Shown here: piece by piece, positions 1-7,623 of the stretch
How positions within the stretch are numbered: the first letter of the stretch is position 1
How the letters are laid out: the number at the start of each line of letters is the position of its first letter
Assembly (NCBI RefSeq): GCF_020181035.1
Contig: NZ_JAIQYY010000004.1
Location: forward strand, 139,194 to 184,122
Reading direction: 5' to 3'
DNA from: Streptomyces sp. CoH27
Lineage (GTDB): Bacteria > Actinomycetota > Actinomycetes > Streptomycetales > Streptomycetaceae
Length of the DNA stretch: 44,929 bases
The notes under the pieces: model-generated
Database searches by the model: none
What the model was told of the DNA's origin: nothing
Seen by the model: only the letters and a program-made list of their open reading frames with translations
Translations under genes and position numbers: made by a program

Positions 1-1438
1 CGACGACGAGCGACGGCCGGGCACGGCGGCTGCGCAGGCCGGTGAGGGTGATCAGCAGGCCGGCCAGGGAGATGCCCGTCACGACGAGGAAACCGGGGCG
101 GTAGCTGTCGAGGACGGCCTGCGGGGTGGCGTGTGCGGGGGCGCCCGCGGTGACCACGGCCGTCACCACCGCCAGGAACAGCGCGCCGCCCACCTGCACC
201 GAGGTGTTGAGCAGACCGGAGACCATGCCCTGCTCGTGGTCCTCGACCCCGTTGGTGGCCTGGATGTTGAGCGAGGGGAAGACCAGCGCGCAGGCCGCGC
301 CGATCAGCAGCATCGACGGCAGGACGACGGCCGCGTACACCGGGTCGAGGTCGACGCGCAGGAACAGCGCGTACCCGAGGGCCATGAAGGCGAAGCCGAG
401 CGCGATCAGCCGCGGGGTGCCGAACCGGTCGACGATCGCGCCGACCTTCGTGGAGGACACCGCCACCAGCGCGCCCGCCGGCAGGAACGCGAGCGCCGTG
501 TGCAGCGCCGACCAGCCGAGCAGGGACTGCATGTACAGCGTGGTCAGGAACTGGAAGCCCACGTAACTGCCGAAGAAGGCGATCGCGCCGAGCTGGGCGC
601 GCACCTGGTTGCCCGAGCGCAGCACACCCAGCCGGATCAGCGGGCTCGGCGAGCGTCGCTCGACGAGGACGAAGGCGGTCAGCAGCACCGCGACGGCGAG
701 GAACGACAGCAGCGTACGTGCCGAGGCCCAGCCGGCCTCGGGAGCCTGCACGACGGTGTAGACCAGCAGCAGCATCGAGGCGGTGCCGAGGACGGCGCCC
801 GGGATGTCGTAGCCGTCGTGGTTCTCCTCGCGAGCGCTGCGCGGCAGCAGCCTGAGGCCCGCGACCAGCGCGATGAGGGCGATCGGCGCGGGCAGCAGCA
901 TGGTGAAGCGCCAGCTGGCCTCGGTGAGCAGGCCGGAGAGCACCAGGCCCATGGAGAAGCCGGTGGCGGCGCAGGTGGTGTAGATGGACAGGGCCCGGTT
1001 GCGCAGCGGGCCCTCCGGGAACGTCGTGGTGATGATCGACAGGCCGGCCGGTGCCGTGAAGGCCGCGCTCAGGCCCTTGATGAAGCGGCTGGCGATGAGC
1101 AGCGGACCCGAGTCCACGAGCCCGCCGAGCAGCGAGGCGAGCGCGAAGACGCCGAGGGCGACGAGGAACACCTGGCGCCGGCCGAGCAGGTCGGCGGTGC
1201 GTCCCCCGAGAAGGAGCAGGCCTCCGTAGCCCAGGATGTAGCCGCTGACGATCCATTGCAGCGTCGACGTGGACAGGTGCAGGTCGGAGCCGATGGACGG
1301 CAGCGCGACGCCGACCATCGACACGTCCAGCGCGTCGAGGAACATCGCCGCGCAGAGCACCAGCAGGGTGCCCCACAGCCGGGGAGTCCAGCGGACCGTA
1401 GGGGACGGGGCCGCGGAGGTGGTGAGCGGAGAGGTCAT
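1..1438 (-). CDS. MFS transporter, DHA2/EmrB-QacA type (3' end cut by window edge)
   Basis: Proton-driven multidrug or metabolite exporter of the 14-TM DHA2 branch of the major facilitator superfamily. Reading leftwards from the ATG at 1438 gives about 479 uninterrupted codons with no stop before the window edge, so the C-terminus lies outside. The N-terminus shows a first TM with the motif LDALDVSMVGVALPSI, typical of this family, then WIVSGYILGYGGLLLLGGR, matching the family's motif A region, followed by many more hydrophobic segments. The TAGTGT box at 1446-1451 lies 7 nt before the ATG, which supports this start and a leaderless transcript. It is divergent from a MarR regulator 85 bp away with a palindrome block between them, so MarR-controlled efflux is the likely arrangement. 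The substrate cannot be told. Confidence 0.9.
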   Translation of the reverse strand, partial: MTSPLTTSAAPSPTVRWTPRLWGTLLVLCAAMFLDALDVSMVGVALPSIGSDLHLSTSTLQWIVSGYILGYGGLLLLGGRTADLLGRRQVFLVALGVFALASLLGGLVDSGPLLIASRFIKGLSAAFTAPAGLSIITTTFPEGPLRNRALSIYTTCAATGFSMGLVLSGLLTEASWRFTMLLPAPIALIALVAGLRLLPRSAREENHDGYDIPGAVLGTASMLLLVYTVVQAPEAGWASARTLLSFLAVAVLLTAFVLVERRSPSPLIRLGVLRSGNQVRAQLGAIAFFGSYVGFQFLTTLYMQSLLGWSALHTALAFLPAGALVAVSSTKVGAIVDRFGTPRLIALGFAFMALGYALFLRVDLDPVYAAVVLPSMLLIGAACALVFPSLNIQATNGVEDHEQGMVSGLLNTSVQVGGALFLAVVTAVVTAGAPAHATPQAVLDSYRPGFLVVTGISLAGLLITLTGLRSRRARPSLVV

Positions 1439-1445
1439 GGCGACG

Positions 1446-1473
1446 ACACTACATGCGCATGCATCGAATGCAA
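1446..1473 (-). promoter_or_regulatory. Promoter of the MFS exporter
   Basis: Read on the minus strand, TTGCAT (1468-1473) and TAGTGT (1446-1451) are separated by 16 nt, and the -10 box ends 7 nt before the ATG. The spacer is filled by the palindromes of the putative MarR operator, so bound repressor would block RNA polymerase directly. Inferred from sequence only. Confidence 0.55.
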
Positions 1474-1493
1474 ATGCATTTAATTACGATGCA
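1453..1493. promoter_or_regulatory. Palindrome cluster, putative MarR operator
   Basis: Nested inverted repeats lie between the divergent MFS and MarR genes: ATGCGCAT (1453-1460), TGCAT-CGA-ATGCA (1460-1472), AAATGCATTT (1472-1481), and an outer pair TGCATCG (1460-1466) with CGATGCA (1487-1493). The block is much more AT-rich than its surroundings. It covers the spacer and -35 of the MFS promoter and the -35 position of the marR promoter, as expected for an autoregulating MarR site. Confidence 0.6.
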
Positions 1494-1511
1494 ACAAACC
1501 CGTTTCTCTGC

Positions 1512-1517
1512 TACCGT
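1512..1517 (+). promoter_or_regulatory. -10 box of the first marR-type gene (leaderless)
   Basis: TACCGT ends 6 nt before the ATG at 1524. This spacing puts the transcription start at the A of the start codon, and there is no Shine-Dalgarno sequence. The -35 position (about 1488-1494) has only the weak GATGCA, inside the palindrome cluster. Confidence 0.5.
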
Positions 1518-1523
1518 GCGCTC

Positions 1524-1922
1524 ATGGCGGCGAACAAGGCCGAGCAGGAGCTCGTGGAGCAGTGGCGGGACATCCTGGCGCTGCATGCCCGGACCCAGAG
1601 CGAGCTGGACCGGGCGCTGAGCGGACACGGCCTGTGCTCCAGCGACTTCGAGGTGCTCGACCTGCTGGCCGAGGACGCGGCGGCGGACGACGGCACCACC
1701 TACCGCGTCCAGGAGATCTCCGAGCGGGTCCATCTCAGCCAGAGCGCACTGTCCCGGCTGATCGGCCGGCTGGAGAAGGAAGGCCTCGTCGAGCGCGCCA
1801 TGTGCCCCGTGGACCGGCGCGGGGTGTGCGTGGCGCTGACGGCCAAGGGGCGCGCGCTGCACGGCGAGGTACGGCCGGTGCAGCGCGCGGTGCTGGCCCG
1901 GATGCTGACCGAGGCCGGCTGA
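1524..1922 (+). CDS. MarR family transcriptional regulator (copy 1)
   Basis: 132-aa winged-helix regulator of the MarR family. The DNA-binding helix region reads VHLSQSALSRLIGRLEKEG (about residues 72-90), followed by the wing with the family's DRRGV sequence. The ATG at 1524 was chosen because a TACCGT box ends exactly 6 nt upstream (leaderless); the frame is open further upstream but that sequence would run through the operator. It is divergent from the MFS exporter and probably represses it and itself through the palindromes at 1453-1493, being released by a small ligand. A close relative of the same length (132 aa) lies at 43861-44259, at the other end of the window. The ligand is unknown. 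Confidence 0.9.
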   Translation: MAANKAEQELVEQWRDILALHARTQSELDRALSGHGLCSSDFEVLDLLAEDAAADDGTTYRVQEISERVHLSQSALSRLIGRLEKEGLVERAMCPVDRRGVCVALTAKGRALHGEVRPVQRAVLARMLTEAG

Positions 1923-1932
1923 CTGAGCCGGC
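1914..1932 (+). terminator. Hairpin between convergent genes
   Basis: GCCGGCT (1914-1920), a 5-nt loop and AGCCGGC (1926-1932) form a perfect 7-bp stem that includes the marR stop codon. There is no U-tract, as is usual in Streptomyces. It could serve both convergent genes. Confidence 0.45.
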
Positions 1933-1951
1933 TCACGGGGCCGGCCCGGGG

Positions 1952-2746
1952 TCAGAAACCGCCCTTCTCCCGCCACAGTTCGGCCAGCGAGCGATCGCCG
2001 CTCACGTGCGGCACCGGCGCGCGGTTCCACAGGGCCAGGTACAACCCGTCGGCGGGGCCCGACAGTTCGGCGTCGGCCTCGCCGTCCACGCCCCGCACGC
2101 TCACCGGCGGCTCGGCCGAGAGCCGTACGGTCCACACCGCGTCCGCCCCCGCGTCCAGCGCGCGCACCCGCAGGACACGCGGCTCCGGGGTGCGCAGCCG
2201 GCTCCGGGAACGGGCGTGGAAGCCGAGCAGCAGCTCGTCGATGCCGTCCACGGCGAAGTCCGGCCCGAGATCCGGGGCGACGGGGGACGCCGTACCGCCG
2301 CGCGCCGCCTCCGCGTCGTAACGGTGGACGGTCGTCTCGTGCGCCTGGCGGCGGGTCCAGAACGCCAGCGGTGACGGGTTGGGCGCCGCATGGAACGTCC
2401 AGCACTCCAGGTCGGCGGGTGCGGCGGACAGCGTGTCGACCAGCAGGCGGTGACTGTCCCGGTACCAGTCCACCAACTCGGTGCCGTCCAGGTCGGGCAG
2501 GTCGCCGAAGGGGCGGGGTGTGGTGTTCCCGTCGGCGACGACACCGGCCGCCCAGCGGTGCACCGCGCCGGTGTGCCGCAGCAGGTCGCCCACCTGCCAT
2601 GCGGGGCAGGTCGGCACCTTGGCGTCGGTTCCCGCTGCGTCGGCGGCCGCCGCGAGCAGCCGGCCCTCCCGGTCCAGAGTCTTGAGGAAGTCGGCAGTGT
2701 CCATGGGGTGAGTGTGCCGCATGAAGCGCGCTTCGGGGTTCGCCAT
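1952..2746 (-). CDS. Maleylpyruvate isomerase family mycothiol-dependent enzyme
   Basis: 264-aa protein of the DinB/MDMPI superfamily, which in actinobacteria uses mycothiol as cofactor for isomerisation or conjugation. Visible signs are the N-terminal helical bundle with CPAWQVGDLLRHTGAVHRWA, the later RRQAHETTVHRYDAEAA whose His residues would complete the metal site, and a smaller C-terminal domain with an RVRALDAGADAVW strand region. The start is uncertain: ATG at 2746 (13 bp after the preceding MFS stop) or ATG at 2704, which gives the family-like beginning MDTADFLKTLDREG; neither has a good ribosome site. It lies directly behind the MFS gene on the same strand, so the two probably share a transcript. 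The true substrate is unknown; members near transporters often act on xenobiotics. Confidence 0.85.
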   Translation of the reverse strand: MANPEARFMRHTHPMDTADFLKTLDREGRLLAAAADAAGTDAKVPTCPAWQVGDLLRHTGAVHRWAAGVVADGNTTPRPFGDLPDLDGTELVDWYRDSHRLLVDTLSAAPADLECWTFHAAPNPSPLAFWTRRQAHETTVHRYDAEAARGGTASPVAPDLGPDFAVDGIDELLLGFHARSRSRLRTPEPRVLRVRALDAGADAVWTVRLSAEPPVSVRGVDGEADAELSGPADGLYLALWNRAPVPHVSGDRSLAELWREKGGF

Positions 2747-2758
2747 GGTCCGGTGTCG

Positions 2759-3964
2759 TCAGCGGCCCATGGCCCGCCGTGTCGTGACGCCGATGACCGC
2801 GGCGACGGCGGCCAGCGCGGCCACACTGGTGAGCGCAGCCGGCAGGGAGAACCAGTCGGCCATGAAGCCGATCGAGGGCGGACCGAGGAGCATGCCGCCG
2901 TAGCCCAGAGTGGAGGCGACGGCGACGCCGGACGGGCCGGTCAGCGCGCCGGCCCGCTCCACGGCGACCGGGAAGAGGTTGGCCAGCCCGAGCCCGGTGA
3001 CGGCGAAGCCGACCAGTGCCGCCCACACGGTGGGCGCGAGGGAGCCGAGCAGCATGCCGGCCGCCGCGACTGTGCCGCCGGCGATCACGGTCCGGGCGCG
3101 GCCGAGGCGTTCCAGGAGCGTCGTCCCGGTCGCCCGGCCGACGGTCATGGCCAGCGCGAAACACGCGTACCCTGCCGCCGCCACCCCCGAGGAGGCCGCG
3201 AGGTCCTGCTGGAGGTGCAGCGCACCCCAGTCGGCCATGGCGCCCTCGCCGTAGGCGGTGCACAGGGCGACCAGTCCGAAGACGAGAACCAGCCCGCGCC
3301 CGCCGGTGCGCGCTGCGCCCCCGAGGGCCGGCTCCGCGCGCTGCGGCGCACGCGGTGCCGGCGGCCGCTGCCGCAGCAGAGTGCGCCCGGCGACAGCCGT
3401 GACGAGCAGCCCGACGAGGGTGAGTCCGAGCAGATGCCGGGTGGGGGAGAGGGCGCCCGCGACCAGTCCGCCGAGACCGGCGCCGATCATCCCGCCGAGG
3501 CTGAACGCGGCATGGAACGTGGGCATGACGGGCCGCCCCAACGCGGCCACCAGATCGACGGCGGCGCTGTTGAAGGCCACATTTATCCCGCCGTAGGCGG
3601 CGCCGAAGACCAGCAGTACCCCGCCGAGCGCGGCCGCGGAGTGGGTGAGCGGGGGCAGGCCGACGCTGAGCGAGAGCAGGACGGCACAGACCACGGTGAC
3701 CGGATGGCTGCCGTAGCGCCGGCACAGCCGCCCGGTGAGGGTCATCGTGATCACGGCACCGGCGGAGACACCGAGGAGTGCCAGACCGAGATCGCCGGCG
3801 GAGGAGTGGGTCTGCTCCTTGATGGCGGGGATCCGGACGACCCACCCGGCGAAGACGAAGCCGTCCAGGGCGAAGAAGGCGGTGAGGGCGATCCGGAGGC
3901 GGGTGAGTGCGTGACTGCTGCCCGGCACGACGCTGTGCGATCGGGTTTTGTTTATTTGCGGCAC
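2759..3964 (-). CDS. MFS transporter, YbjJ-like
   Basis: 401-aa, about 12-TM member of the major facilitator superfamily, resembling the YbjJ/fucose-permease-like branch. The N-terminus has FFALDGFVFAGWVVRIPAIKE, close to the YbjJ-type pattern of a TM followed by RIP.IK, then repeated Gly/Ala-rich TM helices including a motif-A-like GRLCRRYG after TM2. The start is GTG at 3964, fixed by a promoter whose TAACCT -10 box ends 6 nt upstream, so the mRNA is probably leaderless. The stop is 12 bp before the mycothiol-dependent isomerase-family gene, suggesting a two-gene transcript for transport and modification of one compound. No substrate can be read from the sequence. Confidence 0.88.
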   Translation of the reverse strand: MPQINKTRSHSVVPGSSHALTRLRIALTAFFALDGFVFAGWVVRIPAIKEQTHSSAGDLGLALLGVSAGAVITMTLTGRLCRRYGSHPVTVVCAVLLSLSVGLPPLTHSAAALGGVLLVFGAAYGGINVAFNSAAVDLVAALGRPVMPTFHAAFSLGGMIGAGLGGLVAGALSPTRHLLGLTLVGLLVTAVAGRTLLRQRPPAPRAPQRAEPALGGAARTGGRGLVLVFGLVALCTAYGEGAMADWGALHLQQDLAASSGVAAAGYACFALAMTVGRATGTTLLERLGRARTVIAGGTVAAAGMLLGSLAPTVWAALVGFAVTGLGLANLFPVAVERAGALTGPSGVAVASTLGYGGMLLGPPSIGFMADWFSLPAALTSVAALAAVAAVIGVTTRRAMGR

Positions 3965-4343
3965 AAACTCAGGTTAGGGGCGGTGGAGGGGAGGAGCAAG
4001 GGCTTGCCCGGGTATTCGCCCGTCACCTGCGGGCCGACGGTGTTCACATGGCAAGACGGCCGGGGCGGCTCCTCACCCGCTCCGGCGGCACCGGCCGGGT
4101 CGGTGGCGCGGGCCGCCCCTGGCTCCGGGCGAGGGGGGCACCGGTGCCCGTGGAGTGAACGATGTGTCCTCGACCTGCGGAGACTTGTGCGCTCTCACGT
4201 CGCCGGTGTCGTCAACGCAGCGCGGATCACCCCCCGTTCGCGGTGGCGGGCGTGTCTCCCCGCGCGTTCTCCACACGGATACAGGTCGGTTAATGCTTGC
4301 TCACGAGCTGGTTGCCGACGGGTGAGCGGGCCATGATGGGCCC
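3965..4343. other. 379-bp intergenic region
   Basis: Divergent spacer. The left end carries the MFS promoter. The right end carries CATGAT (4332-4337), which ends 6 nt before the ATG at 4344 and is a plausible -10. Between them I see no gene with credible composition; the open minus frame at 4073-4276 is Pro/Arg/Gly-rich and looks like noise. Confidence 0.6.
3971..3999 (-). promoter_or_regulatory. Promoter of the MFS-isomerase operon
   Basis: On the minus strand TTGCTC (3994-3999), a 17-nt spacer and TAACCT (3971-3976) make a good vegetative-sigma promoter. The -10 ends 6 nt before the GTG, predicting leaderless mRNA. Confidence 0.6.
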
Positions 4344-4739
4344 ATGACGTTGGCCTCGCGCGCGCTCGCGCAACTGGCGACCTGGCCCGACCTGAGCCAG
4401 GCGGTCCCGAGCTGCGGTCTGGGACAGGCGGTGAGTTCGGCCCAGGGCGAGATCGCCCACTTCCACTCGGACCGGGATGTCGATCTGCACCTGACCGACC
4501 GGGCCATCCGGCGCTTCGCCAAGGACTTGAAGGGCTCCGGGGCGATCAGGATCGTGCCCGGCTCGCAGTGGGTGACCCTGCGCCTCGACGCCGCGAGCGA
4601 CGTCGACCTGCTGCTGACCCTGGTGAGTGTGGCGCTCCAGGCCCAGCAGACCTGGCCCGACCCGGCCGACCGGCCCGTGACCGGCTGCAACGACCAGCGT
4701 GGCGCGGGCTTTGTGAAGGCCGACCTCGGCCGGATCTGA
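4344..4739 (+). CDS. Luciferase-domain (DUF5519-like) protein
   Basis: 131-aa soluble protein. The layout matches the small 'luciferase' domain of PF17648/DUF5519: an N-terminal helix ending WPDLSQAVPSCGLG, a strand segment GEIAHFHSDRDVDLHLTDRAIRR, then SGAIRIVPGSQWVTLRLDAASDVDLLLTLVSVAL. These proteins are common in actinobacteria. The name comes from fungal fusions and does not mean light production; the biochemical role is unknown. The start ATG at 4344 has no Shine-Dalgarno but follows a CATGAT box by 6 nt. It stands alone, with the MFS gene divergent upstream and the DeoR gene convergent downstream. Confidence 0.7.
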   Translation: MTLASRALAQLATWPDLSQAVPSCGLGQAVSSAQGEIAHFHSDRDVDLHLTDRAIRRFAKDLKGSGAIRIVPGSQWVTLRLDAASDVDLLLTLVSVALQAQQTWPDPADRPVTGCNDQRGAGFVKADLGRI

Positions 4740-4834
4740 GCCGGCGGCGGGCAGCCTCTGCGGCCGCCTGGCGCCGGGGACTTGTGCCGCGCGGGCTCTG
4801 TATGAACGGCGGCCGTCGTCGAGGCGGCCGGCCC

Positions 4835-5614
4835 TCACACTGCCAGGACTCCGACCCCCGCCTCCTCGAACCGGCGTACCGTCTCCTGCGGCACCGCCGA
4901 GTCCGTCACGAGCGTGTCCACCAGCTCCGCCCCGCAGATCCGGGCGAACGCCCGCCGGCCCAGCTTGCTGGAGTCGGCGGCGACCACCACCCGCTCGGCG
5001 CGCTCGCACAGCAGCCGGTTGATCGCGGCCTCCGCCTCGTCGTGCGCCGCCGCGCCGTGCGTGACGTCGAAGGCGACGACCCCGAGCACGGCCACGTCCA
5101 GCGTGATCTGCCCGAGCACTCCGTCCGCGAGCGGGCCGATGAGCTCGTACGACTGCGGACGCGCCACCCCGCCCGTCACCACGATCTTGAACTGAGGGCG
5201 TACGGCGAGCTCGTTGGCGATGTTGAGCGCGTTGGTGACGATCGTCAGCGCCGGTGAGCCGCTGGACAGATCCCCGCGCACGGCCAGGGCGCGGGCCACC
5301 TCCGTGGTGGTCGTACCGCCGGTCAGCCCCACTGCCTCGCCCGGCGCCAGCAGTTCGGCCACGGCCTTGGCGATGCGCTGCTTCTCGGAGGCGCGGCGGG
5401 CCGTCTTGTAGCGCAACGGCAGTTCGTAGGACACCCCGTGCACCACCGCTCCGCCCCGGGTGCGCACCAGCATCTGCTGCTCGGCGAGCTGGTCGAAGTC
5501 CCGGCGGATCGTCGCCGCCGACACCCCCAGCTCGGCCGCCGCTTCCTCGACGTCCAGCCGGCCGCGCTCCACGAGCAGTTCCAGCAGCGCCTTCCAGCGG
5601 GCGTCCCGCGACAT
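4835..5614 (-). CDS. DeoR/GlpR family regulator (AgaR-like)
   Basis: 259-aa DeoR-family repressor. The N-terminal winged helix is clear: LLVERGRLDVEEAAAELGVSAATIRRDFDQL, then the wing TRGGAVV (about residues 10-60). The C-terminal sensor domain has the sugar-isomerase-like fold with the family markers LTGGTTTTEVARAL, TIVTNALNIANEL, TGGVARPQSYELIGPLA and VVAADSSKLGRRAFA, which bind phosphorylated sugars. The start ATG at 5614 is preceded by GGAGG at good spacing. It is divergent from the SIS-isomerase/aldolase genes and most likely represses them until the sugar-phosphate inducer appears. The inverted repeat between the genes (5679-5720) is the obvious operator candidate. Confidence 0.92.
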   Translation of the reverse strand: MSRDARWKALLELLVERGRLDVEEAAAELGVSAATIRRDFDQLAEQQMLVRTRGGAVVHGVSYELPLRYKTARRASEKQRIAKAVAELLAPGEAVGLTGGTTTTEVARALAVRGDLSSGSPALTIVTNALNIANELAVRPQFKIVVTGGVARPQSYELIGPLADGVLGQITLDVAVLGVVAFDVTHGAAAHDEAEAAINRLLCERAERVVVAADSSKLGRRAFARICGAELVDTLVTDSAVPQETVRRFEEAGVGVLAV

Positions 5615-5677
5615 CCGCAGCCTCCGTTCTGAAGTGTTCTCGGTGACCCTAGCGCACCACTCTCTGCGCGTTGATGC

Positions 5678-5720
5678 TTGATTGTGCTCGAAATATCGCT
5701 ATATCTTGCAGGAACAATCA
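5678..5720 (+). promoter_or_regulatory. Promoter and putative DeoR operator of the SIS-aldolase genes
   Basis: TTGATT (5678-5683), 16 nt and TATATC (5700-5705) form a promoter for the rightward genes. TGATTGT (5679-5685) overlapping the -35 and ACAATCA (5714-5720) just downstream of the -10 are a perfect 7-bp inverted repeat; between them lies ATATCGCTATAT (5693-5704). The patch is conspicuously AT-rich. A repressor bound to both halves would cover the whole promoter. Confidence 0.55.
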
Positions 5721-5739
5721 GCGAGGGAGAGTGTGGGCC

Positions 5740-6621
5740 ATGACCCATGTCGAGGACGAGCTGAACAGCCAGCCGGAGTGCTGGACGAGGGCCGCCGAGG
5801 GCGCGGAGCGGCACAAGGCCGCGCTGCCGGAGCCCGGGGAGAGGGTCGCGATCGTGGGGTGCGGGACCTCGTACTTCATGGCACAGGCAGCGGCGGGCCT
5901 GCGCGAGGGCGCCGGGCAGGGCGAGACCGACGCGTTCGCCGCCTCCGAGTTCCCGTACGGGAGGCCGTACGACCGGATCGTCGCCCTCACCCGCTCCGGT
6001 ACGACCACCGAGGTGCTGGAACTGCTGGGCAAGGTGCGGGGGCGGAGCCGTACCACCGCCGTCACCGCCGACCCCGCCACGCCCGTCATGTCCGCCGCCG
6101 ACGACCTCGTCGTGCTGGACTTCGCCGACGAACGCTCTGTCGTGCAGACCCGGTTCGCGACCACCGCACTCACCCTCCTGCGCGCCCATCTCGGCCTGCA
6201 CACCGACTCCGTCGTCGCCGACGCGCGCGCGGCCCTCGCCACTCCTCTTCCCGAACAGCTCGTCGCCTGCACCCAGTTCACCTTTCTGGGGCGCGGCTGG
6301 ACGGTCGGACTCGCCAACGAGGCCGGGCTGAAGATGCGCGAGGCCTCGCTGGCCTGGACCGAGGCCTACCCGGCGATGGAGTACCGGCACGGCCCGATCA
6401 GCATCACCACCGAGGGCACGGCCACCTGGATGCTCGGTGAGGCACCCGAGGGCCTCGCCCGACAGGTCGGCGCCACCGGGGGGTTGTGGATCGGGGGCGG
6501 ACTCGACCCGCTCGCCGAACTCGTCCGCGTCCAGCGCCTCGCGGTCGCCGTAGCCGCCGCGCGCGGCCTCGACCCCGACCGGCCGCGCCACCTCACCCGC
6601 TCGGTGATCCTCGCGCCCTGA
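5740..6621 (+). CDS. SIS domain protein, AgaS-like sugar-phosphate isomerase/deaminase
   Basis: 293-aa protein with two SIS (sugar isomerase) domains, similar in layout to AgaS and the GlmS isomerase half. The first SIS domain has RVAIVGCGTSYFMAQAAA (about residues 31-48) and ALTRSGTTTEVLELL; the second begins FTFLGRGWTVGLANEAGLKMREA. YPAMEYRHGPIS near residue 215 matches the catalytic Glu/His loop of GlmS/AgaS-type enzymes. Predicted reaction: ketose/aldose interconversion, perhaps with deamination, of a hexosamine or tagatose phosphate in the cytoplasm. The ATG at 5740 was chosen over in-frame GTG 5731 because GAGGGAGA lies 9 nt upstream. It is divergent from DeoR and followed by a class II aldolase 124 bp later, so a catabolic pair is likely. 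The exact sugar is not determined. Confidence 0.88.
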   Translation: MTHVEDELNSQPECWTRAAEGAERHKAALPEPGERVAIVGCGTSYFMAQAAAGLREGAGQGETDAFAASEFPYGRPYDRIVALTRSGTTTEVLELLGKVRGRSRTTAVTADPATPVMSAADDLVVLDFADERSVVQTRFATTALTLLRAHLGLHTDSVVADARAALATPLPEQLVACTQFTFLGRGWTVGLANEAGLKMREASLAWTEAYPAMEYRHGPISITTEGTATWMLGEAPEGLARQVGATGGLWIGGGLDPLAELVRVQRLAVAVAAARGLDPDRPRHLTRSVILAP

Positions 6622-6745
6622 GGACACGAAGTCCCGAAGCCCGGAGGACCTGAACTCCCGGGGCCCTGAGGCCTTGAGGTCCCGAGGCCCCGAAACCCGG
6701 CCGCCTTCGCCCGACCCCGGTCCGCGTCACGGAAGGACATCCCAC
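6622..6745 (+). repeat. Degenerate GAGG/CCCG-type short repeats between SIS and aldolase genes
   Basis: The spacer is built from repeated variants of GAGGACCTGA, GAGGTCCCGA and GAGGCCCCGA, giving overlapping weak hairpins. GGAAGGA near its right end is the ribosome site of the aldolase. No reading frame in it looks coding. It may be a decayed microsatellite or an mRNA processing/stability spacer. Confidence 0.4.
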
Positions 6746-7600
6746 GTGCCCCTCGCGTCCACCGGCGAGCTGGTCACCGCCGCCGCCACGGCCCGCTCCG
6801 CCGTCGCCGCCTTCAACGTCATCACCCTGGAACACATCGAGGCCGTCATCGCCGGCGCCGAGGCGGCCGGCTCGCCCGTCGTCCTCCAAGTCAGCGAGAA
6901 CGCGGTCAAGTTCCGCTACGGACGGCTGCTGCCGCTCGCCCGCGCGGCCGTCGCCGCCGCCGAACGGGCCGCCGTACCCGTCGCGTTGCACCTGGACCAC
7001 GTACAGAGCGACGACCTGCTGCGTCAGGCGCCCGGCGCCGGGTTCAGCTCGGTGATGTACGACGCGGCCCGCCTGCCCTACGCCGACAACCTCTCCGCCA
7101 CCCGGGCCGCCGCCGACTGGGCCCACGCCCAAGGGCTGTGGATCGAGGCCGAGCTGGGGCAGATCGGGGGCAAGGACGGCCGCCCCCCGCTGGAAGCCCA
7201 CGCGCCCGGCGCGCGCACCGACCCCGACCAGGCGCTGGACTTCGTCAGCGGGACCGGCGTCGACGCCCTGGCCGTCGCCATCGGCAGCGTGCACGCGATG
7301 ACCACCCGTACCGCCGATCTCGACCACGCCCTGCTCAAGCGGCTGTCCGCCGCGCTCGGCCTCCCGCTCGTCCTGCACGGCTCCTCCGGCGTACCGGACG
7401 CCGGGCTGGTCGAGGCGGTCGTCGGCGGCATCACCAAGGTCAACGTCGGCACGGCGCTCAACGCGGCCATGACCGGCGCGATCCGGGAGTTCCTCGCCGC
7501 GCATCCCGAGGCCGTGGACTCGCGCAAGTACCTCAGCGTGGGCCGGGAGGCCATGGCCCAGGAGGTGCGCCGGATCATCGGGGTGCTGGCCCGGACCTGA
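6746..7600 (+). CDS. Class II fructose/tagatose-bisphosphate aldolase family protein
   Basis: 284-aa zinc-dependent class II aldolase (GatY/KbaY/Fba family), splitting a ketose bisphosphate into DHAP and an aldehyde. The family residues are present: LHLDHVQ with catalytic Asp84 and zinc ligand His85, EAELG with Glu136, GSVHAM with His183, LHGSSG with His211, and the phosphate loop GGITKVNVGTAL. Length is close to the short GatY/KbaY group (about 285) rather than the longer glycolytic Fba. The start is GTG at 6746, with GGAAGGA at suitable distance. Placed behind an AgaS-like SIS gene and near a divergent DeoR repressor, it most likely serves tagatose-1,6-bisphosphate or a related sugar, not central glycolysis. 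No dedicated kinase or uptake system is visible in the window. Confidence 0.9.
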   Translation: MPLASTGELVTAAATARSAVAAFNVITLEHIEAVIAGAEAAGSPVVLQVSENAVKFRYGRLLPLARAAVAAAERAAVPVALHLDHVQSDDLLRQAPGAGFSSVMYDAARLPYADNLSATRAAADWAHAQGLWIEAELGQIGGKDGRPPLEAHAPGARTDPDQALDFVSGTGVDALAVAIGSVHAMTTRTADLDHALLKRLSAALGLPLVLHGSSGVPDAGLVEAVVGGITKVNVGTALNAAMTGAIREFLAAHPEAVDSRKYLSVGREAMAQEVRRIIGVLART

Positions 7601-7623
7601 GGCCGGCCGCGCGAGCGCCCGGG

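Noticed and set aside
131..1483. 450-codon plus-strand frame
   Set aside because: Arg/Gln/Glu-rich antisense shadow of the MFS exporter on the other strand.
1449..3845. 798-codon open frame on the minus strand
   Set aside because: Arg/Gly/Ala/Pro-rich shadow of the real MFS and isomerase-family genes; no domain recognisable and it crosses their frames, as expected in GC-rich DNA.
4073..4276. 67-codon minus-strand frame in the 379-bp gap
   Set aside because: Pro/Arg/Gly-rich with no ribosome site and no recognisable pattern.
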